Notes: a model not told the origin generated them from the letters alone. 64,000 bases of DNA from Alteromonadaceae bacterium Bs31 (GCA_900177435.1 FXAI01000006.1:225426-289425); one strand, 5' to 3'; shown: positions 34,532-47,046, counted from the first letter of the stretch. Numbers and translations: made by a program.

Positions 34532-34798
34532 CTACTCTGGTTCGTCCCGATCTTCATCTGAGCCGCTAAAGCTTGACCCGTTGTTATCATGGCGTGAGTT
34601 TATCCAGCGCAACAGCAAAGCTGCAGGCACAGCGAGAAGAAGTACAAATACCAGTAAGCCCAGGCTAATGAGCGCAATCTCGGCGACTTTCTCCGGGGGA
34701 TAATCAAAGCGCACTATCATCATCGCGATGGCGCTGGCACAGGCAATTAGGGTAACCCTGAGGTTAAAACGCTTATCAATTTTAAGTTTGAATTTCAA
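34532..34798 (-). CDS. small predicted membrane protein
   Basis: About 88 residues with two hydrophobic helices (about 14-30 and 40-64) and an acidic, Ser/Asp/Glu-rich tail. A basic first segment fits an N-in topology. The start is a TTG at 34798 without a clear ribosome site, so the exact N-terminus is uncertain. I recognise no family. It lies in a same-strand run of small envelope genes. Confidence 0.5.
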   Translation of the reverse strand: MKFKLKIDKRFNLRVTLIACASAIAMMIVRFDYPPEKVAEIALISLGLLVFVLLLAVPAALLLRWINSRHDNNGSSFSGSDEDRDEPE

Positions 34799-34810
34799 TT
34801 CTATACCACA

Positions 34811-35233
34811 CTATAAAAAAGGTTTTTCTTGCATCCATTGACAGTTGATTTTTTGAATACCGGCACCCGGCTGATGACAATCGGCGTGGCTCTCCCAAGT
34901 AAAGGTATGAGTGCCGGTAAGCTCTGTCTCAAGATGCACAACTGCACTAACCCAATACATTCTGTTTAGCAGGATTTCGAAATTCTCCATCCACTGGGAC
35001 CATTCATATTCAATGGCCTTGTAGGATGCGCCAAAGTGCATGACTTCTGTTTGATAAAGTTCGGTAGCGTTTTCTACACGCGGTATTGAAAACATTTCCT
35101 GACACAGATAGGGCCACTCTTCGGCGTTAGGCAGAGACAACATGGCCTGTCGATTTATGCGGCGCCTTACAATGTCATCTTGATAGGTGATGGCATCTTT
35201 GATGCAGCCGTAAACAATAGATTCTTGTTCCAT
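34811..35233 (-). CDS. hypothetical protein
   Basis: 140 residues, no signal peptide, rich in Trp, Tyr and Glu, predicted soluble. The C-terminal third contains HTFTWESHADCHQPG. No known motif is seen. It starts with an ATG 20 bases after the transglycosylase-like gene, so the two are likely co-transcribed. Function unknown. Confidence 0.55.
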   Translation of the reverse strand: MEQESIVYGCIKDAITYQDDIVRRRINRQAMLSLPNAEEWPYLCQEMFSIPRVENATELYQTEVMHFGASYKAIEYEWSQWMENFEILLNRMYWVSAVVHLETELTGTHTFTWESHADCHQPGAGIQKINCQWMQEKPFL

Positions 35234-35253
35234 AATACTTATTCAGCTCAGCG

Positions 35254-35850
35254 TTAAAATGGCCACCAGGAATCAAGCCTGTTTTCACATTTTTTCAATT
35301 GCGTATGATAGCTTTTCGCACGACGATCAACTTTTTTTGCCACATCAGTTAGCCACTTCTTTTTCTTATAAGTGCCCCGACTATAGCCACCATGCCCTTC
35401 GTGATATGCCAGGTAAAGTCGATATGTATCGTTTGCGGCGATTCTGTTCTGTTTAACGCTTATTGAGTTGTACCATGCAATAAAATCAATGGCGTCATCA
35501 AAGTCATCCCTGTCAGCTCCACGATGACCACTTTTCTTTTTGTACCAATCCCAGGTATCGTCTTTTGCTTGGGAATAGCCATAGGCATCGCTTTTGCGGG
35601 GACCCGGTATAAAGCCTAAATATTTTTTTCTCGGTGGCTTGGCTTTAGAGTGAAACCTGCTTTCCTGATGCATAATAGCCATATTAGTAGCAATAGGAAC
35701 CCCCCAACGTTTACTGGCCTTTTTAGCATCTTTATACCAGCCGTTCTTTTCATCGAAGATATGACATAAATTATCCTGATGTTTTGGCGGCGAAGAAACA
35801 CAGCCTGCAAGTAGCGACACAAAAAAAACAATCCAAATAGACTTTGTCAT
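35254..35850 (-). CDS. lytic transglycosylase-like lipoprotein (SLT domain)
   Basis: 198 residues. Lipobox LLAGC (Cys17) anchors it in the envelope. The mature part holds a small SLT-type fold: the catalytic Glu63 in MHQESRFHSKA, then SDAYGYSQAKDDTWDWY and YLAYHEGHGGYSRG, which match the second and third goose-lysozyme-like motifs. It should cleave the glycan strand of peptidoglycan. It follows ligA after a few bases; the association is likely accidental. Confidence 0.85.
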   Translation of the reverse strand: MTKSIWIVFFVSLLAGCVSSPPKHQDNLCHIFDEKNGWYKDAKKASKRWGVPIATNMAIMHQESRFHSKAKPPRKKYLGFIPGPRKSDAYGYSQAKDDTWDWYKKKSGHRGADRDDFDDAIDFIAWYNSISVKQNRIAANDTYRLYLAYHEGHGGYSRGTYKKKKWLTDVAKKVDRRAKSYHTQLKKCENRLDSWWPF

Positions 35851-35861
35851 TAAGTACAGTT

Positions 35862-38895
<3,034 letters not shown>

Positions 38896-38936
38896 TTGGA
38901 TTGTTTCCCCCTATTCCTTGCAGATCTCTAGCTTGC

Positions 38937-41900
38937 TTATACGGCGGCGAGTTCAGCAGCCTCTTCAACATCCACTGTAACCATACGCGAAACGCCCGGT
39001 TCATGCATGGTCACACCCATCAATTGCTGTGCCATTTCCATCGCAATTTTGTTATGCGTAATGTAAATAAACTGTACCTGAGAGGACATTTCTTCAACCA
39101 TCCTGGCATAACGCCCCACATTGGCATCATCAAGTGGCGCGTCTACTTCGTCCAGCATACAAAAGGGTGCTGGGTTGAGGCGGAAAATGGAAAACACCAG
39201 TGCGATCGCTGTGAGTGCTTTTTCACCACCTGAAAGCAAGTGAATCGTGCTGTTTTTCTTCCCTGGCGGCCTCGCCATAATGGCGATGCCTGTATCCAGT
39301 AAATCTTCGCCCGTTAATTCTAGATACGCATGACCGCCCCCAAAAACCTTGGGAAATAATTCCTGCAGGCCACTGTTTATTTGGTCGTAAGTTTCCTTAA
39401 AGCGCGTTCTTGTTTCTCTATCAATTTTCTTAATGGCATTTTCAAGAGTTTCAAGCGCTTCATTCAAATCTTCATTCTGGGCATCGAGATAGCGTTTACG
39501 CTCGCCTTCTATTTTGTATTCATCAATTGCGGCAAGGTTAATTGCGCCTAATCGGCTGATTCTATTGGCCATTTTTTCCAAGGCGTCTTCGAGGAATTTC
39601 TCTGTTTCTTCGTCCTCCAGGCTCGCGAGAACCACCTCCAGGCTAAAATCTTCATCCGCTAGCTGCTGTTCGAAACCCTGGCTCTGTACATCCAGCGTTT
39701 GAGCATCCAGTCGTGCGTTTTCCAGGCTTGTACGCAATTCCGTGACAGCGTTTTCTATATCGTGTCTTTTCTTTTCCACCGCACGCAATGCGGTTTCAAC
39801 AGTCTCAACGCTTCGCCTGTTTTCGCTAAGATCACGCTCCACGTCCACACGCTTTGCCAGCTGTCCCTCTAATTCGAGCTTCTGAGACTCGATGGGTTCC
39901 CGGTTCTGCTCAATAGCTTCGCGCAAGCCTTCTTCCCGCTCCTTCATGCGAGAATACTGATCATTCAAGCGCTGTATGCCCTGCTTAATGGCGTCAACTT
40001 GCGTCTTTAAGGACTGATGTCGCATTGCCAGTTCGTGAGCGCGGTCTTTATCATGCCGCGCTTTCTGGCGAGCCTGATCCAGTTTTGAACGGCTATCATC
40101 TCGTCGGTGTAAGAGCTCCTCGCGTGCAGCGGTATCTTCTTCCATGCCAGAAATGGCGGTTTGCAGCAGAGCCCGCGCTTCGGACAAATTGCCGGATTCC
40201 ACTGACATTTGCCCTTTGGCATCCTCGATATCGCGTTCAGCCCGCTCTCTTCCCTCCAGCACCTGCGCTACTTTTGCTCTGCGGGAACTGAGATCAGCCT
40301 TCACCTCACTGTATTGACGATTCAAGCCGTCAACCTCTTTCCTGAGCTCATCGCGCGCGCGCTCACTATCGTGATGCTGCAGCTTAGCCTGTTCCAGCTG
40401 CTCACTGATGGCTTCAATTTTCTCTTCCAGCTCCTGAATACGTTCGCCTAGCTGCTCCAATTCCTGCTGTCTGAGCAGCACACCGGACTGAGAATCGTCA
40501 CCTTTAACCAGGCGCAACCAATTTGCACCCAACCATATACCGTCTTTGGTAACAACAGACTCACCAACCTTTAAAGAATTGCGCTTGGTAAGCGCTTCAG
40601 CAAGGCCCTCAGCCACCAACACGTTACCAAGTAAGGAACTCAGGTCGTAATCACTTTTAATTTTGGAAAGCAGGGATTGCTCCGCTGCGCCAGCAAGCGC
40701 GCCCTTTTCAAACAACACCAATTCTCCGGAGTCGAAACTACTCACGGCGCTGGAGAGGTCATTAATCGAGCTTTCTGTGCACACAGCCTGCAGAGATTTG
40801 CCCAGCACAACCTCTACTGCTTTATCCCAGCCCGCTTGTACGTCCAACTTCTCACCCAGTTTTGGGCTATCTCCCAGGCCGTTTTGAATCAGCCAGTCTT
40901 CGCCACTGGAACTGCCTAAAGCAGCCTGTTGCAGGGCCTCAAGGGAAGCGTGACGGCCACGGGCTTGCTGTAGCTGACTGCGTAACTGATCTCGCTCCTC
41001 GGTGAAACGGTACTGTTGATCACGGCTTTCAGTGACCGCCTCGCTGATCTCTTCGAGCGAGCACTGTTTTTCTTCCAGGGTTAATTCATGTGCCGCCAGG
41101 GTTTCCTGTAAGGTCGTTATGTCGTCTTCAACGTCACCTATTACCAGTTCGTCGCGCTCTTTTTCTAACCTTTCGATGCGTTCCAGAAGGCGAGTTTGAA
41201 CCTGCTCCAGATACTTTATTCGGGACTGCTGCACTTCCGCCTGTTGGCGAGGCTCTGCAGCTTTTTGGTTGAACTGATCCCACTCCTGCTGCCAGTTTTG
41301 CATGGCTTCTTCAGCTTCGAGCAAGATACCACCGGACTCTTCTTCTGCGGATTGAACCATTTCCAGTTCAGGCACAATCTCAAGTAATTCAGCTTCCCAG
41401 CCCTCCGATTTAGCCTGGTCCACGGCGAGATGCTCTTCCGCTTCCGCACAATCGCGCTTGGTTTGCTCTATGTCGATTTTTAACTGACGTTCACGCTCTT
41501 CAGCATGCTGAATGGCCTGTTCAATACGGCTGATTTCTGACCCGATAGCATAAAAACGACCCTGTACTTCGTTAAACGCGTCGCTCTTTTCGGTGTAGTC
41601 ACTACGAAGTTTTTCTATTTCAGAATCCTGATGGACCTGAGCGGTAACCTGCTCTTCAACTTTCAGCTCTAACTCTCTGATTTGCTTATGTTTTAGCTCA
41701 GATTTATCGTGCAAAAGCTTATAGCGCAGCGCTTGGAGTTTGGCTTTTAATTCGCGCTCTTCCCTCTTAAACTCTGTGTACTTTTCCGCTGCCTGTGATT
41801 GACGTTCCAAACGCGACAGCTGGCGTTCGAGTTCTTCTCTGATATCGGTTAAGCGCTCTAGGTTTTCCTGAGTTCGCCTCATACGGTTTTCCGTATCCCG

Positions 41901-42431
41901 GCGGCGCTCCTTGTACTTGGAGATACCGGCTGCTTCCTCGATATACACACGAAGCTCTTCTGGCTTTGCTTCAATTAAACGGGAGATCATTCCCTGCTCA
42001 ATAATGGCGTAACTTCGGGGGCCCAGACCGGTACCCAAGAAGATATCCGTGATATCGCGGCGGCGGCATTTATTACCGTTCAAGTAATAGAAGTTCTGAC
42101 TCTCACGCGTTACCTTGCGTTTAACGGAGATCTCGTTATAACCGGCATATTCGCCGACGATAGTGCCATCGCTGTTATCAAAAACAAGCTCAATGGATGC
42201 CTGACCTACAGGCTTTCGGCTGCCGGATCCGTTAAAAATAACATCCGTCATGGCCTCGCCACGGAGGTTTTTCGCTGAAGACTCACCCATTACCCATCGC
42301 ACAGCGTCGATGATATTTGATTTGCCACAGCCATTAGGGCCGACAACGGCACACAGGTTACTGGGAAAACTTACCGTGGTTGGGTCGACAAATGACTTGA
42401 ACCCAGCCAATTTAATACATTTCAAACGCAT
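38937..42431 (-). CDS. smc: chromosome segregation protein SMC
   Basis: 1164 residues. Walker A GPNGCGKS at 31-38, ABC signature LSGGEKAL and Walker B FCMLDEVDAP near the C-terminus, long coiled coils (about 170-500 and 650-1000) and a hinge in the middle (about 510-650). It is the ATPase that compacts and separates chromosomes together with ScpA and ScpB, which are not in this window. The family length (about 1160-1190) fits. Its presence in place of MukB places the host outside the enterobacterial MukB group. Confidence 0.97.
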   Translation of the reverse strand: MRLKCIKLAGFKSFVDPTTVSFPSNLCAVVGPNGCGKSNIIDAVRWVMGESSAKNLRGEAMTDVIFNGSGSRKPVGQASIELVFDNSDGTIVGEYAGYNEISVKRKVTRESQNFYYLNGNKCRRRDITDIFLGTGLGPRSYAIIEQGMISRLIEAKPEELRVYIEEAAGISKYKERRRDTENRMRRTQENLERLTDIREELERQLSRLERQSQAAEKYTEFKREERELKAKLQALRYKLLHDKSELKHKQIRELELKVEEQVTAQVHQDSEIEKLRSDYTEKSDAFNEVQGRFYAIGSEISRIEQAIQHAEERERQLKIDIEQTKRDCAEAEEHLAVDQAKSEGWEAELLEIVPELEMVQSAEEESGGILLEAEEAMQNWQQEWDQFNQKAAEPRQQAEVQQSRIKYLEQVQTRLLERIERLEKERDELVIGDVEDDITTLQETLAAHELTLEEKQCSLEEISEAVTESRDQQYRFTEERDQLRSQLQQARGRHASLEALQQAALGSSSGEDWLIQNGLGDSPKLGEKLDVQAGWDKAVEVVLGKSLQAVCTESSINDLSSAVSSFDSGELVLFEKGALAGAAEQSLLSKIKSDYDLSSLLGNVLVAEGLAEALTKRNSLKVGESVVTKDGIWLGANWLRLVKGDDSQSGVLLRQQELEQLGERIQELEEKIEAISEQLEQAKLQHHDSERARDELRKEVDGLNRQYSEVKADLSSRRAKVAQVLEGRERAERDIEDAKGQMSVESGNLSEARALLQTAISGMEEDTAAREELLHRRDDSRSKLDQARQKARHDKDRAHELAMRHQSLKTQVDAIKQGIQRLNDQYSRMKEREEGLREAIEQNREPIESQKLELEGQLAKRVDVERDLSENRRSVETVETALRAVEKKRHDIENAVTELRTSLENARLDAQTLDVQSQGFEQQLADEDFSLEVVLASLEDEETEKFLEDALEKMANRISRLGAINLAAIDEYKIEGERKRYLDAQNEDLNEALETLENAIKKIDRETRTRFKETYDQINSGLQELFPKVFGGGHAYLELTGEDLLDTGIAIMARPPGKKNSTIHLLSGGEKALTAIALVFSIFRLNPAPFCMLDEVDAPLDDANVGRYARMVEEMSSQVQFIYITHNKIAMEMAQQLMGVTMHEPGVSRMVTVDVEEAAELAAV

Positions 42432-42722
42432 ATTGAGTGAATACCAATCCGCTATTATTGAAGCAATCCGTTGAATTTTTAACTGACGGATTTATTTTGG
42501 AAAAGCGAGTGATTTTACACAGAAGCAGGTGCTTAAGCACTAAAGCATTAAGGTAATTTTTCTATGACTTGCTCATACTTATTTGGCCGCTCCTGCCATT
42601 CGCCATTTTCTGGCGTTCAGTGCTGCTACTCGCTCGTTTTGAATTAATTAAGCTGATCCTCAAGTGCACCCGCGACAGAATAATAGCCCTTAGGCACAGC
42701 GACAAAGCAGCTTGAACAGCGC

Positions 42723-43985
42723 TTAAGGGATCTGCTCTGATATTTTTAACGAAACGGTATCGACCTGCTCAGCCACAATGATTGCCCCGGAGGACACTTG
42801 CCAATCCCCTGACTGAGGGATTGCACTGCCTGAGCCAGTAATCCGAGCTACCAGTTCAACTTGAGGAAAACTGCCCAGGTCCATTCCCGGCGCCATAGCC
42901 ATGCTCTTATTAAGCTCGATTCGTATGGGCAGATCTGAGACTTTTAGTTTTCGTATGGCCAGCGGCATCTTCGGGCCCTGCCAAGCGCGCGCGTAGACGA
43001 ACACATGATCCTCGGGTTTTGCTGTGACCAAACTTTTGTCATAACTTACCGAGACCTTAAGCACTGGCCCTGCACTCGCTTTTTTCTTGCTTTTAGTCTC
43101 AGTACCAGCGTTCTCCAGCGCGGCTTGTGCACGGGCTATGCCTCCGCTAAGTGCGACTGATGCCGGCGATTGAGGGTCCAGCTGTTTTACTGCAAGGCTC
43201 CAATGTTCTATGGCCGTTTCATAGGCTCCGGATTGATAGGCCTCTATTCCAGCGAGGCCCAGAGCGGTGGGCATACTCGGGTTAATCTGAAGCGCCATTT
43301 GCGTGTTGCGGCTCACTTCAGGAGTTATGGTGTTCCCTGCGCGCAAAAATAAAGCCTGTGCAAGCTCGGCCATCACCTGAGGCGCATTGGGTTCTATCTC
43401 CAGCACTCGCCGATAAGCTCTTACAGCTTCGTCGTAATCCCCCAGCTCGGATGCGACAGAGGCCAACAGGTACCAGTTCTGGCTATTCAGCGGCTTACTC
43501 TCCAGCCGGTTTTGCAGCATTGTTATAAGCTTTTCGCTGTGGTGGTTGCGAGCTTCCAACTCGGAGGTATGTGCGCGCTGCTTGGCGATTTGGTAAATTT
43601 CCCAGTCCGTATCTGCGCCCGCTATTTGATAAAGTGCCAGCGCTGCAAGGGGCAAGGCAAAAACCAGTGCAATGACAGGTAAGCGGCTTTTGAAGCTGGC
43701 GATTATGGGTTTCTCTGAAATCTTAACGGCCGCAGAGTCTGAAATAAGGGTGTTTTCCAGATCCTGTTTCAGCACAGCTAATTCCGCTGGCTCTATCTCG
43801 CCCCTGTGGTGGGTATCCTCCAGGTCTTTTATGTGTTCTTCGAATACCTCCTGGTTGGCAATACCTTGAGCATCGCTCAGTAACTCGCTCTTTTTTTCTT
43901 TTTTTACGAAGATTGTGGGCCACAGAAGAAAAACTGCTGCCAACAAGCTGAGCACAAGAAAACCATGCCAAAACGCAATATCCAC
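42723..43985 (-). CDS. ccmI: cytochrome c maturation protein CcmI
   Basis: 420 residues with two membrane helices (about 5-22 and 100-120), a cytoplasmic leucine-zipper-like loop, then a periplasmic TPR domain (about 160-280) and a C-terminal domain typical of long CcmI. It holds apocytochrome for CcmH and CcmF. It follows ccmH after 18 bases, but both are cut off from ccmA-G by about 6 kb. Bases 42432-42722 after its stop are free of genes; CGCCATTTTCTGGCG there is a small hairpin without a T run. Confidence 0.9.
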   Translation of the reverse strand: MDIAFWHGFLVLSLLAAVFLLWPTIFVKKEKKSELLSDAQGIANQEVFEEHIKDLEDTHHRGEIEPAELAVLKQDLENTLISDSAAVKISEKPIIASFKSRLPVIALVFALPLAALALYQIAGADTDWEIYQIAKQRAHTSELEARNHHSEKLITMLQNRLESKPLNSQNWYLLASVASELGDYDEAVRAYRRVLEIEPNAPQVMAELAQALFLRAGNTITPEVSRNTQMALQINPSMPTALGLAGIEAYQSGAYETAIEHWSLAVKQLDPQSPASVALSGGIARAQAALENAGTETKSKKKASAGPVLKVSVSYDKSLVTAKPEDHVFVYARAWQGPKMPLAIRKLKVSDLPIRIELNKSMAMAPGMDLGSFPQVELVARITGSGSAIPQSGDWQVSSGAIIVAEQVDTVSLKISEQIP

Positions 43986-44003
43986 TCACATACCCCTTAA
44001 TTT

Positions 44004-44516
44004 TTATTCAGATGCCTGGTTAGTACCAGACTGTGCTGCGTTTTTTTCATGTGGCTTATCCACCTCAGGCTCCCCCGACAGCTGCAGTTTCCTGCGCTGG
44101 TAGATGATGGCGCCAAACACCAGCAAACCAATTAAGCCCATTAAAACTGGCGCCCACCACAGTACCAGAGTGTTATTTTGCACCGGCGGATTGTATAGAA
44201 CGAAGTCACCATAGCGATTCACCATGTACTCTTTAACGTCCGGGTCATCCAGGCCTTCTTGCACCATACGGGCAACTTCAGCTCGCAAGTCAATTGCAAT
44301 CTGGGAGTTTGAGTCAGCGAGGTTTTGGTTTTGACACTTGGGACAACGCAGTTCGGCGACCAGTTTGAGGTAACGGCCGCGCTCGAGTTCATTGTCAAAG
44401 TCAAAAACATCAATAGCGCCAGCGGCACAAAACATGCTCGCCAATAGCGCCGTGGCCAAAGCAACAATACGAAACGAGTACATTCCTATTATTGCCGTGC
44501 TCGAAAAGTGCTTCAC
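44004..44516 (-). CDS. ccmH: cytochrome c maturation protein CcmH
   Basis: 170 residues. After a signal-type helix comes the redox motif LRCPKCQNQ (Cys58, Cys61), and a C-terminal anchor lies at about 115-137. CcmH reduces the apocytochrome heme-binding cysteines. I kept the GTG at 44516 because GGGGGGA precedes it; an ATG at 44483 would give a more usual signal length. The gene is short, the single CXXC form that needs a separate CcmI, which follows. It is separated from ccmG, which in many relatives is its immediate neighbour. Confidence 0.92.
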   Translation of the reverse strand: MKHFSSTAIIGMYSFRIVALATALLASMFCAAGAIDVFDFDNELERGRYLKLVAELRCPKCQNQNLADSNSQIAIDLRAEVARMVQEGLDDPDVKEYMVNRYGDFVLYNPPVQNNTLVLWWAPVLMGLIGLLVFGAIIYQRRKLQLSGEPEVDKPHEKNAAQSGTNQASE

Positions 44517-44641
44517 GCCATTCCCCCCTTTTTTTGCCAGCGCGGCATTATAACAGTGGCCTCAACAACTGGAACCACCCCATTAAAAAAGATGTAAAAC
44601 CGCCAAGCGCTAGAAAGCGTCGTTTTTCTGTCATAAAAGTG

Positions 44642-44669
44642 TTGACCCACAAGAAAGAATCATTACAAT
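44642..44669 (+). promoter_or_regulatory. promoter of the tRNA-Val/tRNA-Asp unit
   Basis: TTGACC at 44642-44647 as -35 and TACAAT at 44664-44669 as -10, spaced by 16 bases; both differ from consensus by one base. The start of transcription would fall about 10 bases before the tRNA-Val gene, as is usual for tRNA operons. Confidence 0.75.
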
Positions 44670-44684
44670 ACCGGCTCTTTCTCG

Positions 44685-44760
44685 GGGTGGTTAGCTCAGT
44701 TGGGAGAGCGACGGCCTTACAAGCCGTAGGTCACAGGTTCGACCCCTGTACCACCCACCA
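44685..44760 (+). tRNA. tRNA-Val (anticodon UAC)
   Basis: 76 bases folding as a full cloverleaf: acceptor GGGTGGT/ACCACCC, D arm with AGCTCAGTTGGGAGAGC, anticodon stem ACGGC/GCCGT around loop CTTACAA, T arm with GGTTCGACCC, and an encoded CCA. The anticodon TAC reads GUN codons. It heads a two-tRNA transcript with the promoter just upstream. Confidence 0.97.
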
Positions 44761-44787
44761 TTTTCTTTTGAGAAAGAAGACTACCGC

Positions 44788-44864
44788 GGTCCGGTAGTTC
44801 AGTTGGTTAGAATGCCGGCCTGTCACGCCGGAGGTCGAGGGTTCAAGTCCCTTCCGGATCGCCA
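44788..44864 (+). tRNA. tRNA-Asp (anticodon GUC)
   Basis: 77 bases: acceptor GGTCCGG/CCGGATC with one G-U pair, discriminator G, encoded CCA, anticodon loop CTGTCAC with GTC, and T loop GGTTCAAGTCCC. The sequence closely follows E. coli tRNA-Asp. It is 27 bases after tRNA-Val. No direct repeat of its 3' end was seen nearby, so there is no sign that it served as an integration site. Confidence 0.97.
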
Positions 44865-44866
44865 TT

Positions 44867-44910
44867 ATACGAAAAAGCCCCTGCTTGAAAGAGCTGGGGC
44901 TTTTTCGTAT
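44867..44910. terminator. strong rho-independent terminator after tRNA-Asp
   Basis: ATACGAAAAAGCCCC (44867-44881) and GGGGCTTTTTCGTAT (44896-44910) pair perfectly over 15 bp with a 14-base loop. The T run is within the right arm. It closes the tRNA transcript and may also block read-through toward ccmH on the other strand. Confidence 0.9.
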
Positions 44911-45192
44911 ATGGCTCACTAGACCTCGCCAGTGAGAACGTATATTCACTTACCCTTCTAGAGCCTGGTTCTACCCGGTGTAACTGCTAGCGCTAATTCG
45001 ACCGGCCAATTCCAGCTAGCGGGCAAGTCCTTCCTGGCAATACGACACCAGTCAAAACATGCATTCGACCACTCAGTTAATCTACGGTTGACTTTATTTC
45101 CTTTGATATCAATGATACTGGTTTCATTAGATAAAAATTGAATATCAAGAAGCATAAACTCAACCACAACGTCTTTAACTGGGAGAACCCCT

Positions 45193-46881
45193 TTGAACTC
45201 ACTTTCCTTAAGCCTTATTGGGCAAAGCAAAGCATGGCTGCGCTGCTTCTTTTTATTAGGGATCACTACTCTAGCTGCATGCGGCGGTGACGGCGATAGC
45301 ACCACAAATCCACCTGCTAATAGCTCTTCCTCCAGCAGCTCTAGTTCAAACTCTTCCAGTAGTTCAAGCTCTTCCAGCAGTTCAAGCACTAGTGCATCGT
45401 CTTCATCCTCCTCAAGCTCGGGAGGCACCTCCAGCGAGCTGACAATTCAAGAAAACCAAGCCGGGTTTTGCGAAGCAGACGGAGATATAGAATCCAATCA
45501 TGATAATTTCACCGGAGAGGGCTTTGTCGATACTGATAACCTGCAGGGATCAGCCATTTCCTGGAAGGTAAATACTGCTTTTGCTGGTAGTGTTCAATTG
45601 GAATGGCGCTATGCGAATGGCGTTGCTGACAATAGACCCGGTACGCTCTTTATTAACGGTACGGAAATCGAGACCGTTGACCTCAATACCACGGGTGCCT
45701 GGAGCAGCTGGACATCAACAAGTGTTACCACCACATTCATTGCTGGTGACAATACTGTAACGCTTGTGGCTACAACGGCTGGAGGCTTGGCCAATATCGA
45801 TTCAATCAAAATCATTGGTAGTGATCTTTCCGCGGGAGACTGTGGCGGGGCAAGCAGCTCCAGCTCTAGTAGCAGTTCCAGTAGTTCGTCCAGCTCTAGC
45901 AGCACCAGCTCAAGTGGAGGCCTGGTTGGCCCGCTACTGAACCAGAACGGCAACCCTGTTCACAACTTCTTCAATAGTGCTAAAACCGAGTGGAGTGCAA
46001 ATAAAGCAGACATTGTGCTCTCCTATCAACAGTCCAACGGCGGCTGGCCGAAAAACCTGGACTACGACACCATGGGTAGTGGCGGTTCTGACCTCGGCAC
46101 TATAGATAATGAAGCCACAACCAACGAAATGGTGTACCTCGCCCAACGCTACGTGCAGACCGGTGAAATCAAATACCGCGACTCAGTCCGTAAAGCTATG
46201 GCATGGCTGTTAGATGCACAATACGACAATGGTGGCTGGCCTCAGTTTTGGCCTTTGCGCGGAGGTTACTCCGACCATGTTACGTTTAATGACGACGCGA
46301 TGGTAAGAGCGCTTACAGTCCTCTATCACGCAAACAAGCAAAGCGCTCCTTTCGATACCGATATTTTCGATGACGATGATAGAAGCAAAATGCAAAGCGC
46401 TATTGAAAAAGGTGTTGACTACATTCTTAAATCGCAATGGAAGCAGGGCGATACACTTACTGTATGGTGCGCCCAGCATGGTAAAGATGATTACCTGCCC
46501 AAAGCCGCCCGCGCCTATGAGCTTGAATCTCTAAGTGGTAGCGAATCTATCGGTGTCATTGCTTTTCTGATGACTCAGCCTCAAACACCTGAAATAGAAG
46601 CCGCGGTAAAAGCAGCCGTTAATTGGTACCGTAGCCCCAACACCTACCTTGCAGACCACACTTACAATAAATCGGTAGAAGAAAAAATTGTGGCTAAAAG
46701 CGGCAGTAAAATGTGGTATCGCTTTTACAAGCTGGATACCAATAAGGGCTTTTTTAGCGATCGGGACGGCGGCACCTACTACGACATAATGGAAATTTCA
46801 GAAGAGCGACGTGATGGCTATACCTGGGGTGGAAGCTGGGGCGATAAAATTATCAATTATGCCGATAGCGTTGGTTACTAG
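45193..46881 (+). CDS. pectate lyase, PL10 family, with CBM and poly-serine linkers, lipoprotein
   Basis: 562 residues. A lipobox LAAC (Cys30) predicts surface anchoring. Then come a poly-Ser linker (about 44-75), a CBM35/CBM6-type beta-sandwich (about 78-212), a second poly-Ser linker (about 218-238) and the PL10 catalytic domain (about 245-562), with SNGGWPKNLDYDT and RDGGTYYDIMEISEERRDGY matching family signature regions. It cuts pectate by calcium-dependent beta-elimination. The start is a TTG with GGGAG 7 bases ahead; an overlapping antisense frame is an artefact of the serine codons. Poly-Ser linkers are typical of Saccharophagus, Teredinibacter and Cellvibrio enzymes. Bases 44911-45192 before it hold no gene. 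Confidence 0.93.
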   Translation: MNSLSLSLIGQSKAWLRCFFLLGITTLAACGGDGDSTTNPPANSSSSSSSSSNSSSSSSSSSSSSTSASSSSSSSSGGTSSELTIQENQAGFCEADGDIESNHDNFTGEGFVDTDNLQGSAISWKVNTAFAGSVQLEWRYANGVADNRPGTLFINGTEIETVDLNTTGAWSSWTSTSVTTTFIAGDNTVTLVATTAGGLANIDSIKIIGSDLSAGDCGGASSSSSSSSSSSSSSSSSTSSSGGLVGPLLNQNGNPVHNFFNSAKTEWSANKADIVLSYQQSNGGWPKNLDYDTMGSGGSDLGTIDNEATTNEMVYLAQRYVQTGEIKYRDSVRKAMAWLLDAQYDNGGWPQFWPLRGGYSDHVTFNDDAMVRALTVLYHANKQSAPFDTDIFDDDDRSKMQSAIEKGVDYILKSQWKQGDTLTVWCAQHGKDDYLPKAARAYELESLSGSESIGVIAFLMTQPQTPEIEAAVKAAVNWYRSPNTYLADHTYNKSVEEKIVAKSGSKMWYRFYKLDTNKGFFSDRDGGTYYDIMEISEERRDGYTWGGSWGDKIINYADSVGY

Positions 46882-47019
46882 TAAGCTGGCAAGTAGTTAT
46901 ATCGAAGCAATCGACTTACACTATTTGCCACGCTTTGACTCTAGTGACAGTTGGTGAAATACTGGCTTTTAAGTATTGAGGGTATTTATCAAGTAAATAA
47001 TGCTTTTTAAAAGACAAAT

Positions 47020-47045
47020 AAAAAAGGCGCTGCGGCGTCTTTTTT
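47020..47045. terminator. bidirectional terminator between the pectate lyase and phaZ
   Basis: Six As, GGCGC, loop TGCG, GGCGTC-type arm with one G-U pair, then six Ts. The stem of about five pairs extended by A-T pairs works for the pectate lyase on the plus strand and for the convergent PHA depolymerase on the minus strand. Confidence 0.75.
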
Positions 47046-47046
47046 A

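Noticed and set aside
38937..42431. Many plus-strand frames of 60-110 residues across smc
   Set aside because: They mirror the coiled-coil codons of smc and show no domain, start site or promoter.
42590..42725. Hairpins CGCCATTTTCTGGCG and CCCTTA...TAAGGG near the end of ccmI as terminators
   Set aside because: Neither has a T run on the transcribed strand; the second includes the ccmI stop codon and has a long loop.
44685..44910. tRNA-Val/tRNA-Asp as an attachment site for an inserted island carrying the pectate lyase and agu genes
   Set aside because: No integrase and no repeat of either tRNA 3' end was found between 44.9 and 55 kb.
44958..45428. 156-residue minus-strand frame rich in Glu and Leu opposite the pectate lyase start
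   Set aside because: It is the antisense reading of the poly-serine codons; it has no ribosome site and the lipoprotein signal and CBM on the plus strand explain the region.
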